A DNA stretch of 64,000 bases, taken from the NCBI GenBank assembly GCA_009928665.1, contig SACF01000010.1, positions 47,659-111,658 on the forward strand, in the 5' to 3' direction. Shown one piece after another: positions 17,314 to 27,500 of the stretch. The notes under the pieces were generated by a model. The model was not told the origin of the DNA, searched no databases, and saw nothing but the letters and a program-made list of their open reading frames with translations. This DNA is from Alphaproteobacteria bacterium (GTDB lineage: Bacteria > Bacteroidota > Bacteroidia > Bacteroidales > FEN-979). The position numbers were made by a program, and so were the translations under genes. Position 1 is the first letter of the stretch. Each line of letters starts with the position of its first letter.

Positions 17314-17907
17314 TTATAATATTTTAAATCCCAGACTTACGACCCAGACGTTGTTTTTCGAATCAAATGAATAGTTCTCGATCTCTTTGATCAGTTGATT
17401 GAGGCCGACCTGGTAACGCAAATCCAGGGTAAATTTCCAGACATCAACCCCGGCGCCGGCCTGGATCGACCAGTTTACCGAACTTAAATCACCGCTGGTA
17501 ATGGGACCGGTATCGGTTCCTCCCTCCGAAATGGTTTTGTTAACCACGAAAGAGGCAGCGGGACCGGCAAGAATCCTTACATTGACAAAATCACCCTTGA
17601 GGAGTTGAAATCCAACCAGAACGGGGACATCAATTGACCCGATCTTGACATTTTGTTTCCAGTTTGTGACATTGCTGGTAAATACACCCCCCTGCGTGGT
17701 GTAATACAATTCAGGCTGTACATAAAGGCGTTTACCGATCCGGGCAAAGGCGCCGATCTGGAAACCCGATTTAAAATTGGTTTTGATGGTGTCCATGTTG
17801 GTCGAAAGCTTGGATGCATTGTATCCGACCTTGATACCAACCGTGAATTGCCCGAACATCAGCTCAGCAGAAAGGAGCAGGATGACAAAGAGAAAGAATT
17901 TTTTCAT
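17314..17907 (-). CDS. Outer-membrane beta-barrel protein (PorT/OMP_b-brl family type)
   Basis: A 197-residue protein with a signal peptide (1-19, ending MFGQ) and a mature part of alternating amphipathic strands: FTVGIKVGYNASKLS, LYVQPELYYTTQGGVF, VPVLVGFQLL, and a terminal VVSLGFKIL strand with a hydrophobic end. This is the eight-stranded small barrel pattern frequent in Bacteroidota. It is the first gene of a four-gene operon behind a promoter with both -33 and -7 elements. Ligand or role is unknown. Confidence 0.8.
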   Translation of the reverse strand: MKKFFLFVILLLSAELMFGQFTVGIKVGYNASKLSTNMDTIKTNFKSGFQIGAFARIGKRLYVQPELYYTTQGGVFTSNVTNWKQNVKIGSIDVPVLVGFQLLKGDFVNVRILAGPAASFVVNKTISEGGTDTGPITSGDLSSVNWSIQAGAGVDVWKFTLDLRYQVGLNQLIKEIENYSFDSKNNVWVVSLGFKIL

Positions 17908-17931
17908 GGTGAATTGTTATTTTTGAGCAAA

Positions 17932-17962
17932 CAAAAATAAACAATTATTGATGAAAGTCAAA
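17932..17962 (-). promoter_or_regulatory. Complete Bacteroidota promoter (TTTG-N19-TATTTTTG)
   Basis: On the minus strand TTTG (17962-17959) is followed after exactly 19 bases by TATTTTTG (17939-17932). This matches both elements of the Bacteroides primary sigma consensus. It lies 24 bases before the barrel ATG at 17907 and should drive barrel, lipoprotein, mtnA and propeller genes. Confidence 0.75.
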
Positions 17963-17993
17963 CCTGGATTGTTGCCGTCGGTGAATGTTGACT

Positions 17994-19265
17994 TCAGGCA
18001 ATCTTTTCAAATCCGGTGAAAGGTACCAGGGCAGCTGGGATCCGGATCCCCTCCGGTGTCTGGTTGTTCTCGAGAAGCGCGGCCACGATCCGGGGAAGCG
18101 CCAATGCACTTCCGTTCAGGGTGTGGGCCGGCCTGATTTTACCCGATTCATCTTTGAATCTGAGCTTCAGCCGGTTTGCCTGAAACGACTCAAAATTCGA
18201 GATGGAACTGACCTCCAGCCATCGCGATTGCCCCGCCGACCAAACTTCCATATCATAAGTAAAAGAAGAGGTGAAACTCATATCCCCGCCACATAATTTC
18301 AGGATCCGGAAGGGTAATTCGAGCTTCCGGAGTAGTCCGGTAACATAATCACGCATCTCTTCCAATACGTCGTAAGAGTGATCCGGATGGGCGATTTGTA
18401 CGATTTCAACCTTGTCGAACTGATGCAGCCGGTTTAATCCTCTTACATCTTTCCCATAGGATCCGGCTTCCCTCCTGAAACAGGCTGAATAGGCCACGTT
18501 TTTCAGCGGAAGGTCCCGTTCGCGCAGGATGGAATCGCGGTAAATATTTGTCACCGGCACCTCGGCTGTGGGGATCAGGTAAAGATCATCGATCCCGGCA
18601 TGATACATCTGACCGTCTTTGTCGGGAAGCTGGCCGGTGGCATACGCTGAGTCGGCATTGACCAGGTAGGGGGGCTGCACTTCAAGGTAACCGGCTCTGA
18701 CGGCTTCATCCAAAAAAAAGTTGATCAGCGCGCGTTGCAGCCGCGCCCCTTTCCCCTTGTAAAGCGGGAATCCGGAACCGGTGATCTTGTTGCCCAAACC
18801 AAAATCGATAAGGTCATATTTCGCGGTCAGGTCCCAGTGGGGAAGCAAACCCGCCGGACCATCTTCCACACGACCTTCCTGCATTACCACGATGTTGTCC
18901 TCAGAACTTTTCCCGCCGGGAATGGAAGGATGGGGCAGATTGGGCACCCGGACCAACAAAGAATCCAGTTCCTGTTTGATGTGTTGCAGCGTTGCGTCAA
19001 GCTCCTTTGCCTGGTCACGTACCGCACCTGACTGTGCCTTTAACTGATTGGCCTCTTCGGTTTTCCCCGATTTAAAAAGGATACCGATCTCCTTCGCGAT
19101 TGCATTGCCCCGCGCCTGAAGATCGTCAAGCTGCTTCTGCGTTTCACGACGGCGATCATCCAGCGCAACAACCTGTCTGATGATCTCGGTGCCGGCGAAA
19201 TTCTTTATTGTAAGACGGTTTATGACCTCCTGGGCGTTTTCACGGATAAAGTTCAATGAGAGCAT
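17994..19265 (-). CDS. serS: Serine--tRNA ligase
   Basis: A 423-residue class II aminoacyl-tRNA synthetase charging tRNA-Ser (and tRNA-Sec where present). The N-terminal ~110 residues form the long coiled-coil tRNA-binding arm (DDRRRETQKQLDDL onward). The catalytic core has the SerRS signatures TAEVPVTNIYRD, FRREAGSYGKDVRGLNRLHQF and a motif 3 region NGSALALPRIVAALLENNQ with the final Arg in TPEGIRIPAAL. Length is normal. It lies on the same strand as rpmA/rplU but after a terminator, so it is probably transcribed alone. Confidence 0.97.
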   Translation of the reverse strand: MLSLNFIRENAQEVINRLTIKNFAGTEIIRQVVALDDRRRETQKQLDDLQARGNAIAKEIGILFKSGKTEEANQLKAQSGAVRDQAKELDATLQHIKQELDSLLVRVPNLPHPSIPGGKSSEDNIVVMQEGRVEDGPAGLLPHWDLTAKYDLIDFGLGNKITGSGFPLYKGKGARLQRALINFFLDEAVRAGYLEVQPPYLVNADSAYATGQLPDKDGQMYHAGIDDLYLIPTAEVPVTNIYRDSILRERDLPLKNVAYSACFRREAGSYGKDVRGLNRLHQFDKVEIVQIAHPDHSYDVLEEMRDYVTGLLRKLELPFRILKLCGGDMSFTSSFTYDMEVWSAGQSRWLEVSSISNFESFQANRLKLRFKDESGKIRPAHTLNGSALALPRIVAALLENNQTPEGIRIPAALVPFTGFEKIA

Positions 19266-19354
19266 AAGTCTGAATTTTCGGGTTGGCTCAATTTAAATAA
19301 TTAACATGTTATTTCTTTATTCATTCTGAAGGAGGGAACCAGGCAGCGGGGATT

Positions 19355-19389
19355 AAAAAAAAATCGGCATGGATTTTCCATACCGATTT
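19355..19389 (-). terminator. Rho-independent terminator of rplU-rpmA
   Basis: On the minus strand, a 12-bp stem (AAATCGGTATGG with CCATGCCGATTT, one G-U pair), a 5-base loop, then a T-run. It lies 44 bases after the rpmA stop. Confidence 0.8.
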
Positions 19390-19432
19390 ATCCTTTTTTT
19401 CATATCGCGATGAAAAATCGCAAAATACCTGC

Positions 19433-19702
19433 TTATTGGGCTGCTTCTTCGAGCGGTGCAACGGAAACAAATGAACGTTCCTTTTTACCTTTCTTGAATT
19501 CGACAATGCCATCAACCAGCGCGTACAAGGTATGATCTTTACCCATCCCTACATTCAATCCGGGATTGTGAACGGTTCCCCGCTGCCTGATGATGATACT
19601 GCCTGATTTGGCCAACTGGCCGCCAAAAATTTTCACACCCAGACGTTTGCTGTGTGATTCACGGCCATTGCTCGAACTTCCTGCCCCTTTTTTGTGTGCC
19701 AT
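19433..19702 (-). CDS. rpmA: 50S ribosomal protein L27
   Basis: An 89-residue basic protein starting [16 protein letters not shown], with [18 protein letters not shown] and [13 protein letters not shown]; this is diagnostic of L27, a large-subunit protein whose N-terminal tail reaches the peptidyl transferase centre. No Staphylococcus-type cleavable extension is present. It follows rplU by 75 bases in the universal rplU-rpmA order and ends at a clear terminator. Confidence 0.97.
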   Translation of the reverse strand: MAHKKGAGSSSNGRESHSKRLGVKIFGGQLAKSGSIIIRQRGTVHNPGLNVGMGKDHTLYALVDGIVEFKKGKKERSFVSVAPLEEAAQ

Positions 19703-19777
19703 AACAATCTGAAATATTGCGTTTAATCTATCTTTTTTCCTTTTGTTTCCGGTATAGCCATCCGGAACGGTATGGTG

Positions 19778-20164
19778 TTAACCTTCAATCTTTTCAGGAG
19801 TCGCCGTTTCAGCGGGTTCCTCTGTCCGGGCTTTTTTGGTCCGGCCCGATCCCTTCACGCCGATGTTCTCGATACGTATCTTGCTGAAATCCTGACGGTG
19901 CCCGGTCTCCTTCTGAAATCCCTTGCGGCGCTTCTTTTTAAAAACGACCACCTTGTCGCCCCGAACATGCTCCAGGATCTCGCCACTGATCTTGCTTCCT
20001 TCAACCATGGGCTTACCAACCGTTACCTTCCCGTCCTGATCAAGCAAAAGTACCTGGTCGAATTCCACCTTCGTACCCGGTTCACCTTCAAGCCGATGAA
20101 CAAAAATCTCGTCGTTATTTTCAACCTTAAACTGCTGACCAGCTATTTCAACAATCGCGTACAT
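19778..20164 (-). CDS. rplU: 50S ribosomal protein L21
   Basis: A 128-residue protein starting MYAIVEIAGQQFKVE, with GKPMVEGSKISGEIL and FKKKRRKGFQKETGHRQ, diagnostic of L21, which binds 23S rRNA. The core is about 103 residues; the remaining C-terminal tail (TKKARTEEPAETATPEK) is an Ala/Glu/Thr-rich extension common in Bacteroidota. It is first in the rplU-rpmA operon behind a TAACTTTG -7 box. Confidence 0.96.
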   Translation of the reverse strand: MYAIVEIAGQQFKVENNDEIFVHRLEGEPGTKVEFDQVLLLDQDGKVTVGKPMVEGSKISGEILEHVRGDKVVVFKKKRRKGFQKETGHRQDFSKIRIENIGVKGSGRTKKARTEEPAETATPEKIEG

Positions 20165-20199
20165 GTGATAATATATTGATGTTCGTAAATTTGGGAGTG

Positions 20200-20207
20200 C
20201 AAAGTTA
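20200..20207 (-). promoter_or_regulatory. -7 box TAACTTTG for rplU-rpmA
   Basis: TAACTTTG on the minus strand, 35 bases before the rplU ATG, matches TAnnTTTG. Upstream is an A-rich tract with TTGG as a possible weak -33. Confidence 0.6.
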
Positions 20208-20259
20208 TAATTTTTTTCTTAAATCCAAGGCCATCCCCGAAAAAAATATTCTTTTTCAG

Positions 20260-20267
20260 TAAATTTG
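20260..20267 (+). promoter_or_regulatory. -7 box TAAATTTG for the 1340-residue T9SS gene
   Basis: TAAATTTG fits TAnnTTTG, 35 bases before the ATG at 20303. It lies about 50 bases from the divergent rplU box. Confidence 0.5.
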
Positions 20268-20302
20268 TAACATAATCAGGATTTTAAACGTTCAAACATC
20301 GG

Positions 20303-23300
20303 ATGAGTTTAAAAATCAACCTGCCGGTTATTACAGGATCCGGATTCAGGACAGGGTTGCCATGGGCGCTCCTGTTGTGTTTCCTGACCCTGTTTTCATT
20401 TGACCTGCAGGCTGCGGAGCTGATGGGTGTGGTCACCCGGGCCCCTTCCGGTGATCCGGTAATCGGCGCACGAATCGAAGTCAACGGCGCTTGGACATAC
20501 TCCATAACCGGCGGCATCTATACCCTCCCGGTAACCCAGGCCGGCGCCTGGCCCATCCATTGTACCAAACCGGGTTTCCAGGACTTTACTACCGGCGCCA
20601 TCTCTTTTCCTTCCGTCGGTACGGTCATACAAAATATCACCCTTCAGGAAAATCTGATTCCGCCTGCAAGCCTCTCCGCCGTTTTCGATTCCTCACTCCA
20701 AAAGGTCGACCTTTCCTGGCCTGCGCCTTCGGGACCCTATGAAATAATTTACGACGACGGGGTTCAGGATAACTTCACGGTATGGGCTACCCAGGGCAAT
20801 ATGAATGCGGTCAGATTCACGCCTCCGGCCTGGCCGCTGACCCTCGACGGGGGTATGATCCATATCGGTACCCTGAACAACTATCCGGCTGGCAGCAATC
20901 CTTTTGTCGACTTCCAGGTAATGATCTGTGATGCCAACGGTACCGGGGGCGCTCCCGGCTCCGTACTTGCAGGCCCTTTCACCGTGACCCCTTCAGTACC
21001 GGGATGGAACCAGTTTTCTTTGCCCGAGCCCCTGACCATAACCTCCGGATCCTTCTTCATCGTCATGATCCAGGGAGGGAATTCACCCAATGCTGCCGGT
21101 ATTGCCGTCGATGAAACCACCCCGCAGTTCCGGAGTTATTCACGTTTCGTAACGGGTAGCGGCCCCTGGTTTCCTGCCGGCGGAAACTTCATGATGCGGG
21201 CCCGGTGTAACGGACCGGGCGGCCCGTATTTCATGAACGATGCCCCGGATACCTGGACCCATTTCAGCGTTTTCAGATTACGCCAGGGTGAGGAACAAAA
21301 CCCCGCGGCATGGACTTTTCTCACCTCGACGGGGGTACTCACCTGCCAGGATTTATCCTGGCCTTCATTGCCCTGCGCACCCTACCGCTGGGTAATAAAA
21401 ACCAATTACCCGGGAAACAATTCCTCTGCTGCACGGTTTTCGAACGTGATCGGAAAATGCTGGACCACCCCCGTCTCTTTTGTCATTGCATCGGGTTGTG
21501 TCGAACAGGGACCTGCCAATGCCTTGTTGAAACTTCAGAACCTGGCCCTCCCTGATACCGTTTACACTGCCATTGTCGATAGCTCCGGCGAGTTGATCTT
21601 CCCGCAGGTTTGGAAGGGGAACTACTCCCTGTCGGTGTCGAAATTTGCCTACGACTCCATCGTCCAGTCTGTTCAGGTAATGGCGCCGGTCGCCCTGAAC
21701 CTGACCCTCTGGCATAAAAAAAATGCGCCCGAAAACCTCACGGTCAACGACAGCAACCTGCTTGCCCGGTGGGATGTTCCGAAATTCAGCAGGACCCTCT
21801 TTTCCGAGAACTGGAACAGCGGCTCCTTCACCGCGAACAACTGGACAGTCGAAGGCGGCGCCAACTGGGCAATTTCGACGGGAACGGGCAACCCGGCCCC
21901 TTCGGCATTTTTCAACCGATCGCCCCGACAGATTGGGTACAGCCAGACCCTTCTTTCCAAAACAATCACCGGACAACGTTCAAAACTGCTTCAGCTCCGG
22001 TATGATATTTACCTCGACAATGCGGGAACCACCACCATGAATGCCATGGCAGTCGAGGTCTGGAACGGGCTTGCATGGAATGTCCTGAGGGTTCATACCA
22101 ATAAAACGGGAGATATTCCCTGGAGTAGCGAAGAGATCGATATCTCCGAATACACCGACCAAAACTTTAACGTCAGATTCCGAGCCTATGGCGGCGACTC
22201 CTGGGATCTCAACGGATGGAACCTTGACAATATCAGTGTCGTCGCCTCCGAACCCGCACAGGAATTATCCAAGTGTATCCTGGGATATTATTTTTACCTG
22301 GGTAATGTCATAACCGGATACACCGACAAAAACGCCTATTTTATTCCTTCCGGACTTGTTCAATACGGCCAATCCTACCAGGCGTGTGTCACCGCGCTGT
22401 ACAACAACGGTTATTCAAATCAGGTTTGTGTTCCCTTTACCTCGCATTACCTTCCTCCGGTGAAAAATATAAGGGGAAGCACCCTCGACGACCAGGCCCT
22501 GATCGAATGGGATCAGCCTGCCATAAGTACCGACAGCGGAATGGTGATGCCGCCCGGTCTTACCGGTTACCGGATTTACCGCGACGGTATCCCGGTAAAT
22601 GATATCAACCACCCTGATACCTTGCACTTCACCGATCAGAGCCTGGAGCCGGGTCATTACCAATACGGTGTCAGCGCCATGTACGACCTTACTCCGTATG
22701 GTTTCCCCGGGATGAACGCCGAAACCATGCCCGACGGCCCTTTGCATCTGACCGTGAATTACGGAAGATTACTTCCTTTTTACGAATCATGGGATGCGGG
22801 AAGTTACTCCTTTAACGACTGGAGGTTCTCCCCGTCGCAGGGTAATTGGACCATCCAGACAGGAGAAGGATTCCCTGCCCCCTCCTCCTGTTTCAACTGG
22901 CAACCGCCAGACCTCAGTTACAGCTATGCCCTGGAAAGTCCGATCCTTAATGCCCTGGACCTTACCTGTGCCTCTATCTGGCTTGACTTTGACGTAAAGC
23001 TGAACAACCGCAATGCCACCGGTACGGAGAAGCTGATTGTGGAGGTCTTTTATAACAATGTCTGGAATCAGAAAATGGTAATTTCCAATGTTTCAACCTT
23101 TGATTGGACCAGCCACCATATTGAGATTTCAGCAGTCGAAGGCAAAGGATTCCGGATCAGATTCCGGGCTGCCGGAGAGAATTCGGTCGAACTGCTGAAC
23201 TGGTTTGTCGATAATATTGCAGTCTACCCGGTTTGCTATCCGGCTACTGATCCGGCCGGTGAAGCATTCGACAACCTGGTACGGCTTACCTGGAGCCCGC

Positions 23301-24325
23301 CGGTATGTTATAGTGGCTCCCTCCTGAATGAAGGATTTGAAGAACCTGCATTTCCGCCTCAGAATTGGTCCATACAAACCACCAATACCGGGGCTTCGTG
23401 GTACCATGCGCCGGCATCCGCCACCCCCGGCGTCCATACCGGTGATTTTTCTGCGGGCATCGCGTGGGATTACAACCATCAGGATGAATGGATCATCGCA
23501 CATAATGTACATATAAACGGGGATCTTACCTTTTGGAGTTACGCCTACCAGGGCTCCCTGCACCAGGATCACTACTTTGTCAAAATCTCGTCGGACCAGG
23601 GCGCCAGTTGGACGGTACTTATGGATATGTCGGCATTGCCGGTATACCCGGGAAGTTCGGGCATCAATGCATGGGGAACACCCTATCAGATCGATCTTTC
23701 CACTTACCAGGGGCTGACAGTAGACCTGGCCTGGCATGCGGTCGATGGCGACGGCAACGGACTCTGGTATCCATGGGCGATCGATGATTGTTCGATAGGC
23801 GCAGATGATCTGCTTCTGGCAAAACCCGGCCATCGGCCGGAGATCCTGACTGAAGACAGTACAGACCCGACCGATGCGCTTATCGGGTACGATATCTACC
23901 GGAGAGGGTACGGGAATACCGATTTTGAAAAGATTAATACCGTCCTGGTCCAGGATACCCTCTTTCTCGATCCGGATGTTCCTTACGGGGAGTACTATTA
24001 TTTCATCAGGAGTCAGTTTCAGAATTGTGAAAAAACAACCGATTCCGATACCATCCAGGTCAGTGTGATCACCGGCACACCTGAGACTAAAATTCTGCCC
24101 CTGAAAGTTTTCCCCAACCCTGCCCGTGAAAGGGTGACGATACAAACGGAAGGTTCTCTGGGTAAGATTCAGCTCCTGAATCTGTCGGGTATCGTGACCG
24201 GAACCTGGGACGCCCGGGGACAAAGTTCATTAACAATTGATTTACAAGGAATAAGAAAAGGATTTTATTTTCTGTCGATTCTGTCGGATGATCATCGGTT
24301 ACTTAAAAAAATATGCATTCAGTGA
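20303..24325 (+). CDS. Large modular T9SS type A cargo protein (choice-of-anchor J, FN3-like)
   Basis: A 1340-residue secreted protein. A long signal peptide region (residues 1-38, ending LQAAE) is followed by a carboxypeptidase-regulatory-like domain (about 39-115) and a segment with YEIIYDDGVQDNFTVWAT (about 140-315). Three choice-of-anchor-J/MAM-like jelly-roll modules follow, near 500-655, 825-975 and 1005-1165, separated by FN3-like linkers (GYRIYRDGIPV, GYDIYRRGYG). A type A T9SS sorting domain ends it (about 1266-1340, VFPNPARERVTIQT ... GFYFLSIL). T9SS cargo is exported across the outer membrane and usually attached to surface lipopolysaccharide. No catalytic domain is seen, so adhesion or scaffold roles are likely. 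It shares modules and their order with the next gene. Confidence 0.88.
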   Translation: MSLKINLPVITGSGFRTGLPWALLLCFLTLFSFDLQAAELMGVVTRAPSGDPVIGARIEVNGAWTYSITGGIYTLPVTQAGAWPIHCTKPGFQDFTTGAISFPSVGTVIQNITLQENLIPPASLSAVFDSSLQKVDLSWPAPSGPYEIIYDDGVQDNFTVWATQGNMNAVRFTPPAWPLTLDGGMIHIGTLNNYPAGSNPFVDFQVMICDANGTGGAPGSVLAGPFTVTPSVPGWNQFSLPEPLTITSGSFFIVMIQGGNSPNAAGIAVDETTPQFRSYSRFVTGSGPWFPAGGNFMMRARCNGPGGPYFMNDAPDTWTHFSVFRLRQGEEQNPAAWTFLTSTGVLTCQDLSWPSLPCAPYRWVIKTNYPGNNSSAARFSNVIGKCWTTPVSFVIASGCVEQGPANALLKLQNLALPDTVYTAIVDSSGELIFPQVWKGNYSLSVSKFAYDSIVQSVQVMAPVALNLTLWHKKNAPENLTVNDSNLLARWDVPKFSRTLFSENWNSGSFTANNWTVEGGANWAISTGTGNPAPSAFFNRSPRQIGYSQTLLSKTITGQRSKLLQLRYDIYLDNAGTTTMNAMAVEVWNGLAWNVLRVHTNKTGDIPWSSEEIDISEYTDQNFNVRFRAYGGDSWDLNGWNLDNISVVASEPAQELSKCILGYYFYLGNVITGYTDKNAYFIPSGLVQYGQSYQACVTALYNNGYSNQVCVPFTSHYLPPVKNIRGSTLDDQALIEWDQPAISTDSGMVMPPGLTGYRIYRDGIPVNDINHPDTLHFTDQSLEPGHYQYGVSAMYDLTPYGFPGMNAETMPDGPLHLTVNYGRLLPFYESWDAGSYSFNDWRFSPSQGNWTIQTGEGFPAPSSCFNWQPPDLSYSYALESPILNALDLTCASIWLDFDVKLNNRNATGTEKLIVEVFYNNVWNQKMVISNVSTFDWTSHHIEISAVEGKGFRIRFRAAGENSVELLNWFVDNIAVYPVCYPATDPAGEAFDNLVRLTWSPPVCYSGSLLNEGFEEPAFPPQNWSIQTTNTGASWYHAPASATPGVHTGDFSAGIAWDYNHQDEWIIAHNVHINGDLTFWSYAYQGSLHQDHYFVKISSDQGASWTVLMDMSALPVYPGSSGINAWGTPYQIDLSTYQGLTVDLAWHAVDGDGNGLWYPWAIDDCSIGADDLLLAKPGHRPEILTEDSTDPTDALIGYDIYRRGYGNTDFEKINTVLVQDTLFLDPDVPYGEYYYFIRSQFQNCEKTTDSDTIQVSVITGTPETKILPLKVFPNPARERVTIQTEGSLGKIQLLNLSGIVTGTWDARGQSSLTIDLQGIRKGFYFLSILSDDHRLLKKICIQ

Positions 24326-24397
24326 GAATATTTCTCCAAGGTTTAAAAAGGATGAAAAAAAAAATTAAAAATTTATCCGGAAGTTCAAAATTGTTTT

Positions 24398-24405
24398 TAT
24401 CTTTG
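24398..24405 (+). promoter_or_regulatory. -7 box TATCTTTG for the giant T9SS gene
   Basis: TATCTTTG fits TAnnTTTG and is the best box in the 270-base gap. It predicts an unusually long leader of about 185 bases before the ATG at 24596. Confidence 0.5.
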
Positions 24406-24449
24406 CCCTGAGTGATACGAATGCTTTTTTGTCTAAATAGCTGTAATTC

Positions 24450-24469
24450 AGCACAATAGGTATTGTGCT
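24450..24469 (+). promoter_or_regulatory. Leader hairpin 1 (AGCACAATA/TATTGTGCT)
   Basis: Perfect 9-base inverted repeat with a 2-base centre; as RNA it gives a 7-bp stem and 6-base loop. It lies inside the predicted leader of the giant T9SS gene and is not followed by a clean U-tract, so it is more likely regulatory or stabilising than a terminator. Confidence 0.5.
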
Positions 24470-24527
24470 TATTATTATTTATATTAACGAAAAAAGACTT
24501 TATGCAGCAAGTTTCTTCCATTATATA

Positions 24528-24547
24528 TATCAATAAGTTTATTGATA
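24528..24547 (+). promoter_or_regulatory. Leader hairpin 2 (TATCAATAA/TTATTGATA)
   Basis: A second perfect 9-base inverted repeat with a 2-base centre, AT-rich, about 50 bases before the start codon. It could be an operator-like palindrome or an RNA stem. Confidence 0.45.
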
Positions 24548-24595
24548 CCCTATAATTTCAAATACTCATTCATTATTAACCAAAATTTCAAAATT

Positions 24596-27500
24596 ATGAG
24601 AAATGTTACCAAAACGCTGAAAATGTTGGCTGCCTTTATGGTGTCAATGTTTGTCTTCGTTTCGTTCGGTTACGCGCAAATGACTACGCTGTTGACCGAA
24701 AGTTTCGAGGCTGGCACTGGAACTACCCCTCCGGCGGGTTGGGTCATTGAGCAGGTCACTGGTACCACTCCCGGTATCAGTTTCGTGACCACCTCTTCGA
24801 GCCCGACTGTCAGCGCTGCTTTTGATGGGACGACGTTTGTAAGATACAACTCGTACGGCATCTCAAGCGGCTCTACACGTCTGAAGAAAACCACTGCCAT
24901 GTCAACCACCAACCAAGCCTTTATCATGGTGGATTTTGCCTGGTACGAAGATCCGGGTTATTCATCCAGCCAGGATCAGGTTGAAGTGCAATGGTCAACC
25001 GACGGAACTACCTGGAATTCTGCAGGTACCTATCCCCGTTACAATGCCACTGCAGGTTGGAAAGTTAAGTATTGCATGCTGCCCAGCGGCGCCAGCAACC
25101 AGGCCACCCTCTACGTCGGGTTCCTGTTCACCTCGGCCTACGGCAACAACTGCGCACTCGACTTCGCCCATGTAACGGCAGGTCCTCCTCCTCCTCCGGC
25201 CTTCGGAACGATCGGAACCGGTACCTCTACCTATGGGTATCCTTATTATACCTTCTACGAGGGTTCGCGTACCCAGATGATCTATACCGCTGCCGAACTG
25301 ACCACTGCAGGAGTTCCTGCCGGCAACCTGACCAGCCTTGGATTTAATATCGCCTCCGCTTACCCGCAGGTAATGCAGAACTTCGCCGTCAAGATGGGAC
25401 ACACTACCCTCTCAACCCTTACCACCTGGGTTTCCTCCGGGTTGAGCACTGTATATCAGGTGAACTATGGCGTTCCCGGCACCGGCTGGCGCGATATCAA
25501 CTTTACCACCCCATTTGTATGGAATGGTACCTCCAATGTGATCGTTGAAATCTGCTTCGGCGATAATGGATCGTACACCAGCAGTTCGACGGTTTACTCA
25601 ACATCTGCTTCCGGAATGACATGGCATCAACATCTGGACAATTGGGCAGGTTGTACTGGCTCCTCCACCGGTGCCGTCCAATCCTATCGGCCCAATATCC
25701 GTTTTGGTATTCCCCCGATCACCCCGGGCGTTCTCATGGGTTATGTAAGGGATATCAATACCCTGGCGCCCATTTCCGGAGCCATCGTTGAGGTTGGCGC
25801 CAAAAGGGATACCTCCCGTTCGAGCGGTTTCTATATTATTTATAACCTGAATGCCGGTCCGGTTACAGCCAACTGCACTGCCGCTGGTTACATCACCGGC
25901 AGCGCTTCCGCCACCATCGTGAATGGCCAGGCTACCCTACAGGACATTCTGATGGCGCCGGGTCCGAAAGTGGGCGGCGTTGTTACCGACGGCTCCAACG
26001 GCAATCCGATTGTCGGAGCTACCATTGAGGTGGCCGGCACCGTTTATACCCTGAGTGTGGCAGGCGGTTCTTACCTTACTCCGCTGCTCTCAGTGTTTGG
26101 CGCGCAACCCCTTGTAATCGAAAAAACCGGTTACGATCCGTTCACTACCACAGTGAACCTTGTTCCTAACCAGACCTTCACCCAGGATGCAGTTTTGTTA
26201 CCGACCGCCGTACAACCCGGTCCGTTCGTGGCTACCCTCAACGGAACCCCGGGAACCGCTGTCAACCTGAACTGGCAGACCCCGTCGAACCTTTATCAGC
26301 TCATCTATGATGATGGTATCCAGGACAACTTCGCCATCTGGGCAACAGCCAATAACCTCAATGCCATGAAATTCACCCCGCTGCAATGGCCGGTTAAACT
26401 GGTCGGCGGTAAGGTGAACGTCGGAACGGCTGCCAACTATCCGGCCAATGCTATTCCGCTCACTTCTTTCTGGATGTATATTTGTAAGGCTGACGGAGCC
26501 GGTGGCGTACCGGGAACCGTAATCGACAGTGTTGAAGTTATCCCCGGCGGATTTGGCTGGAATGATTTCGCTCTCGCAGTTCCCATCACCATTACTGCCG
26601 GTGACTTCTACCTCGTAATGAAACAGGGCGGAATTCCCCCGCATGCAGCAGGATTGGGTGTTGACCTAACTAATCCGCAGCTTCGCAGCTATTCGAAATT
26701 TGTAGCCGGAGGCACCCCCTGGATTCCTGCAGCAGGAAACTTCCAGATTCGTGCCATCGTTCAGGGTATTGGCGGCCCGTTGGATGCTTCAATAGCCGCG
26801 GCTAACAAGAACCTGATCGAAGCTTCGATGCCGGCCGGACTGATCTACGAAACCCCGGTTGCCAACCAGCAGGGTTACGAAGGTGTTGCTTCTGTTGAGG
26901 CCTATAACTGGTCGAACATGCAGAACAACATTGTAGCCCCGATGGTTACCAACCTTACTCCGTACACCGGACCGGTTTCTCCGAAATCAGATGTAGGCGT
27001 TGCCAATCCGAATTTCGTGGGTGGTGTTGTTTCTCTGCCCGATGCTGCGGCAGCTACCCTTTACGACAACGGCCCGATGGTGAACAGCCCGGGTACCGGC
27101 GCTGGCGGAGCTGACGAAAGCATGCTCGAAGGACCGATCAACAGCTACGGTATGAACATGGTTAATGCCACCTATCGTATTGCCGATGATTTTGCCGTAA
27201 GCGGCGGCGTTTGGAATGTCAGCTCACTCGAATTCTATGGCTACCAAACCGGTTCACCGACAACCTCATCCTTTACCGGCGCTTATGTACGGATCTTCCA
27301 GGGTACTCCCGGCGGAACCGTTACCACCGTTTGGGGTGACAACACAACCAACCGTCTGAGCAGCACCTCGTTCACCAATATCTACCGCGTCAGCGCTACC
27401 GGAAACACACAGCGTCCGATCATGAAGATCGTTGTGAATACCGCCGGTCTGACCCTGCAACCCGGTAGCTACTGGATTGAGTTCTCGGCAACCGGCAGCA

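Noticed and set aside
23129..24223. Long antisense ORF (364 codons) inside the first T9SS gene
   Set aside because: It is opposite a clearly coding frame with domain structure; shadow of codon bias.
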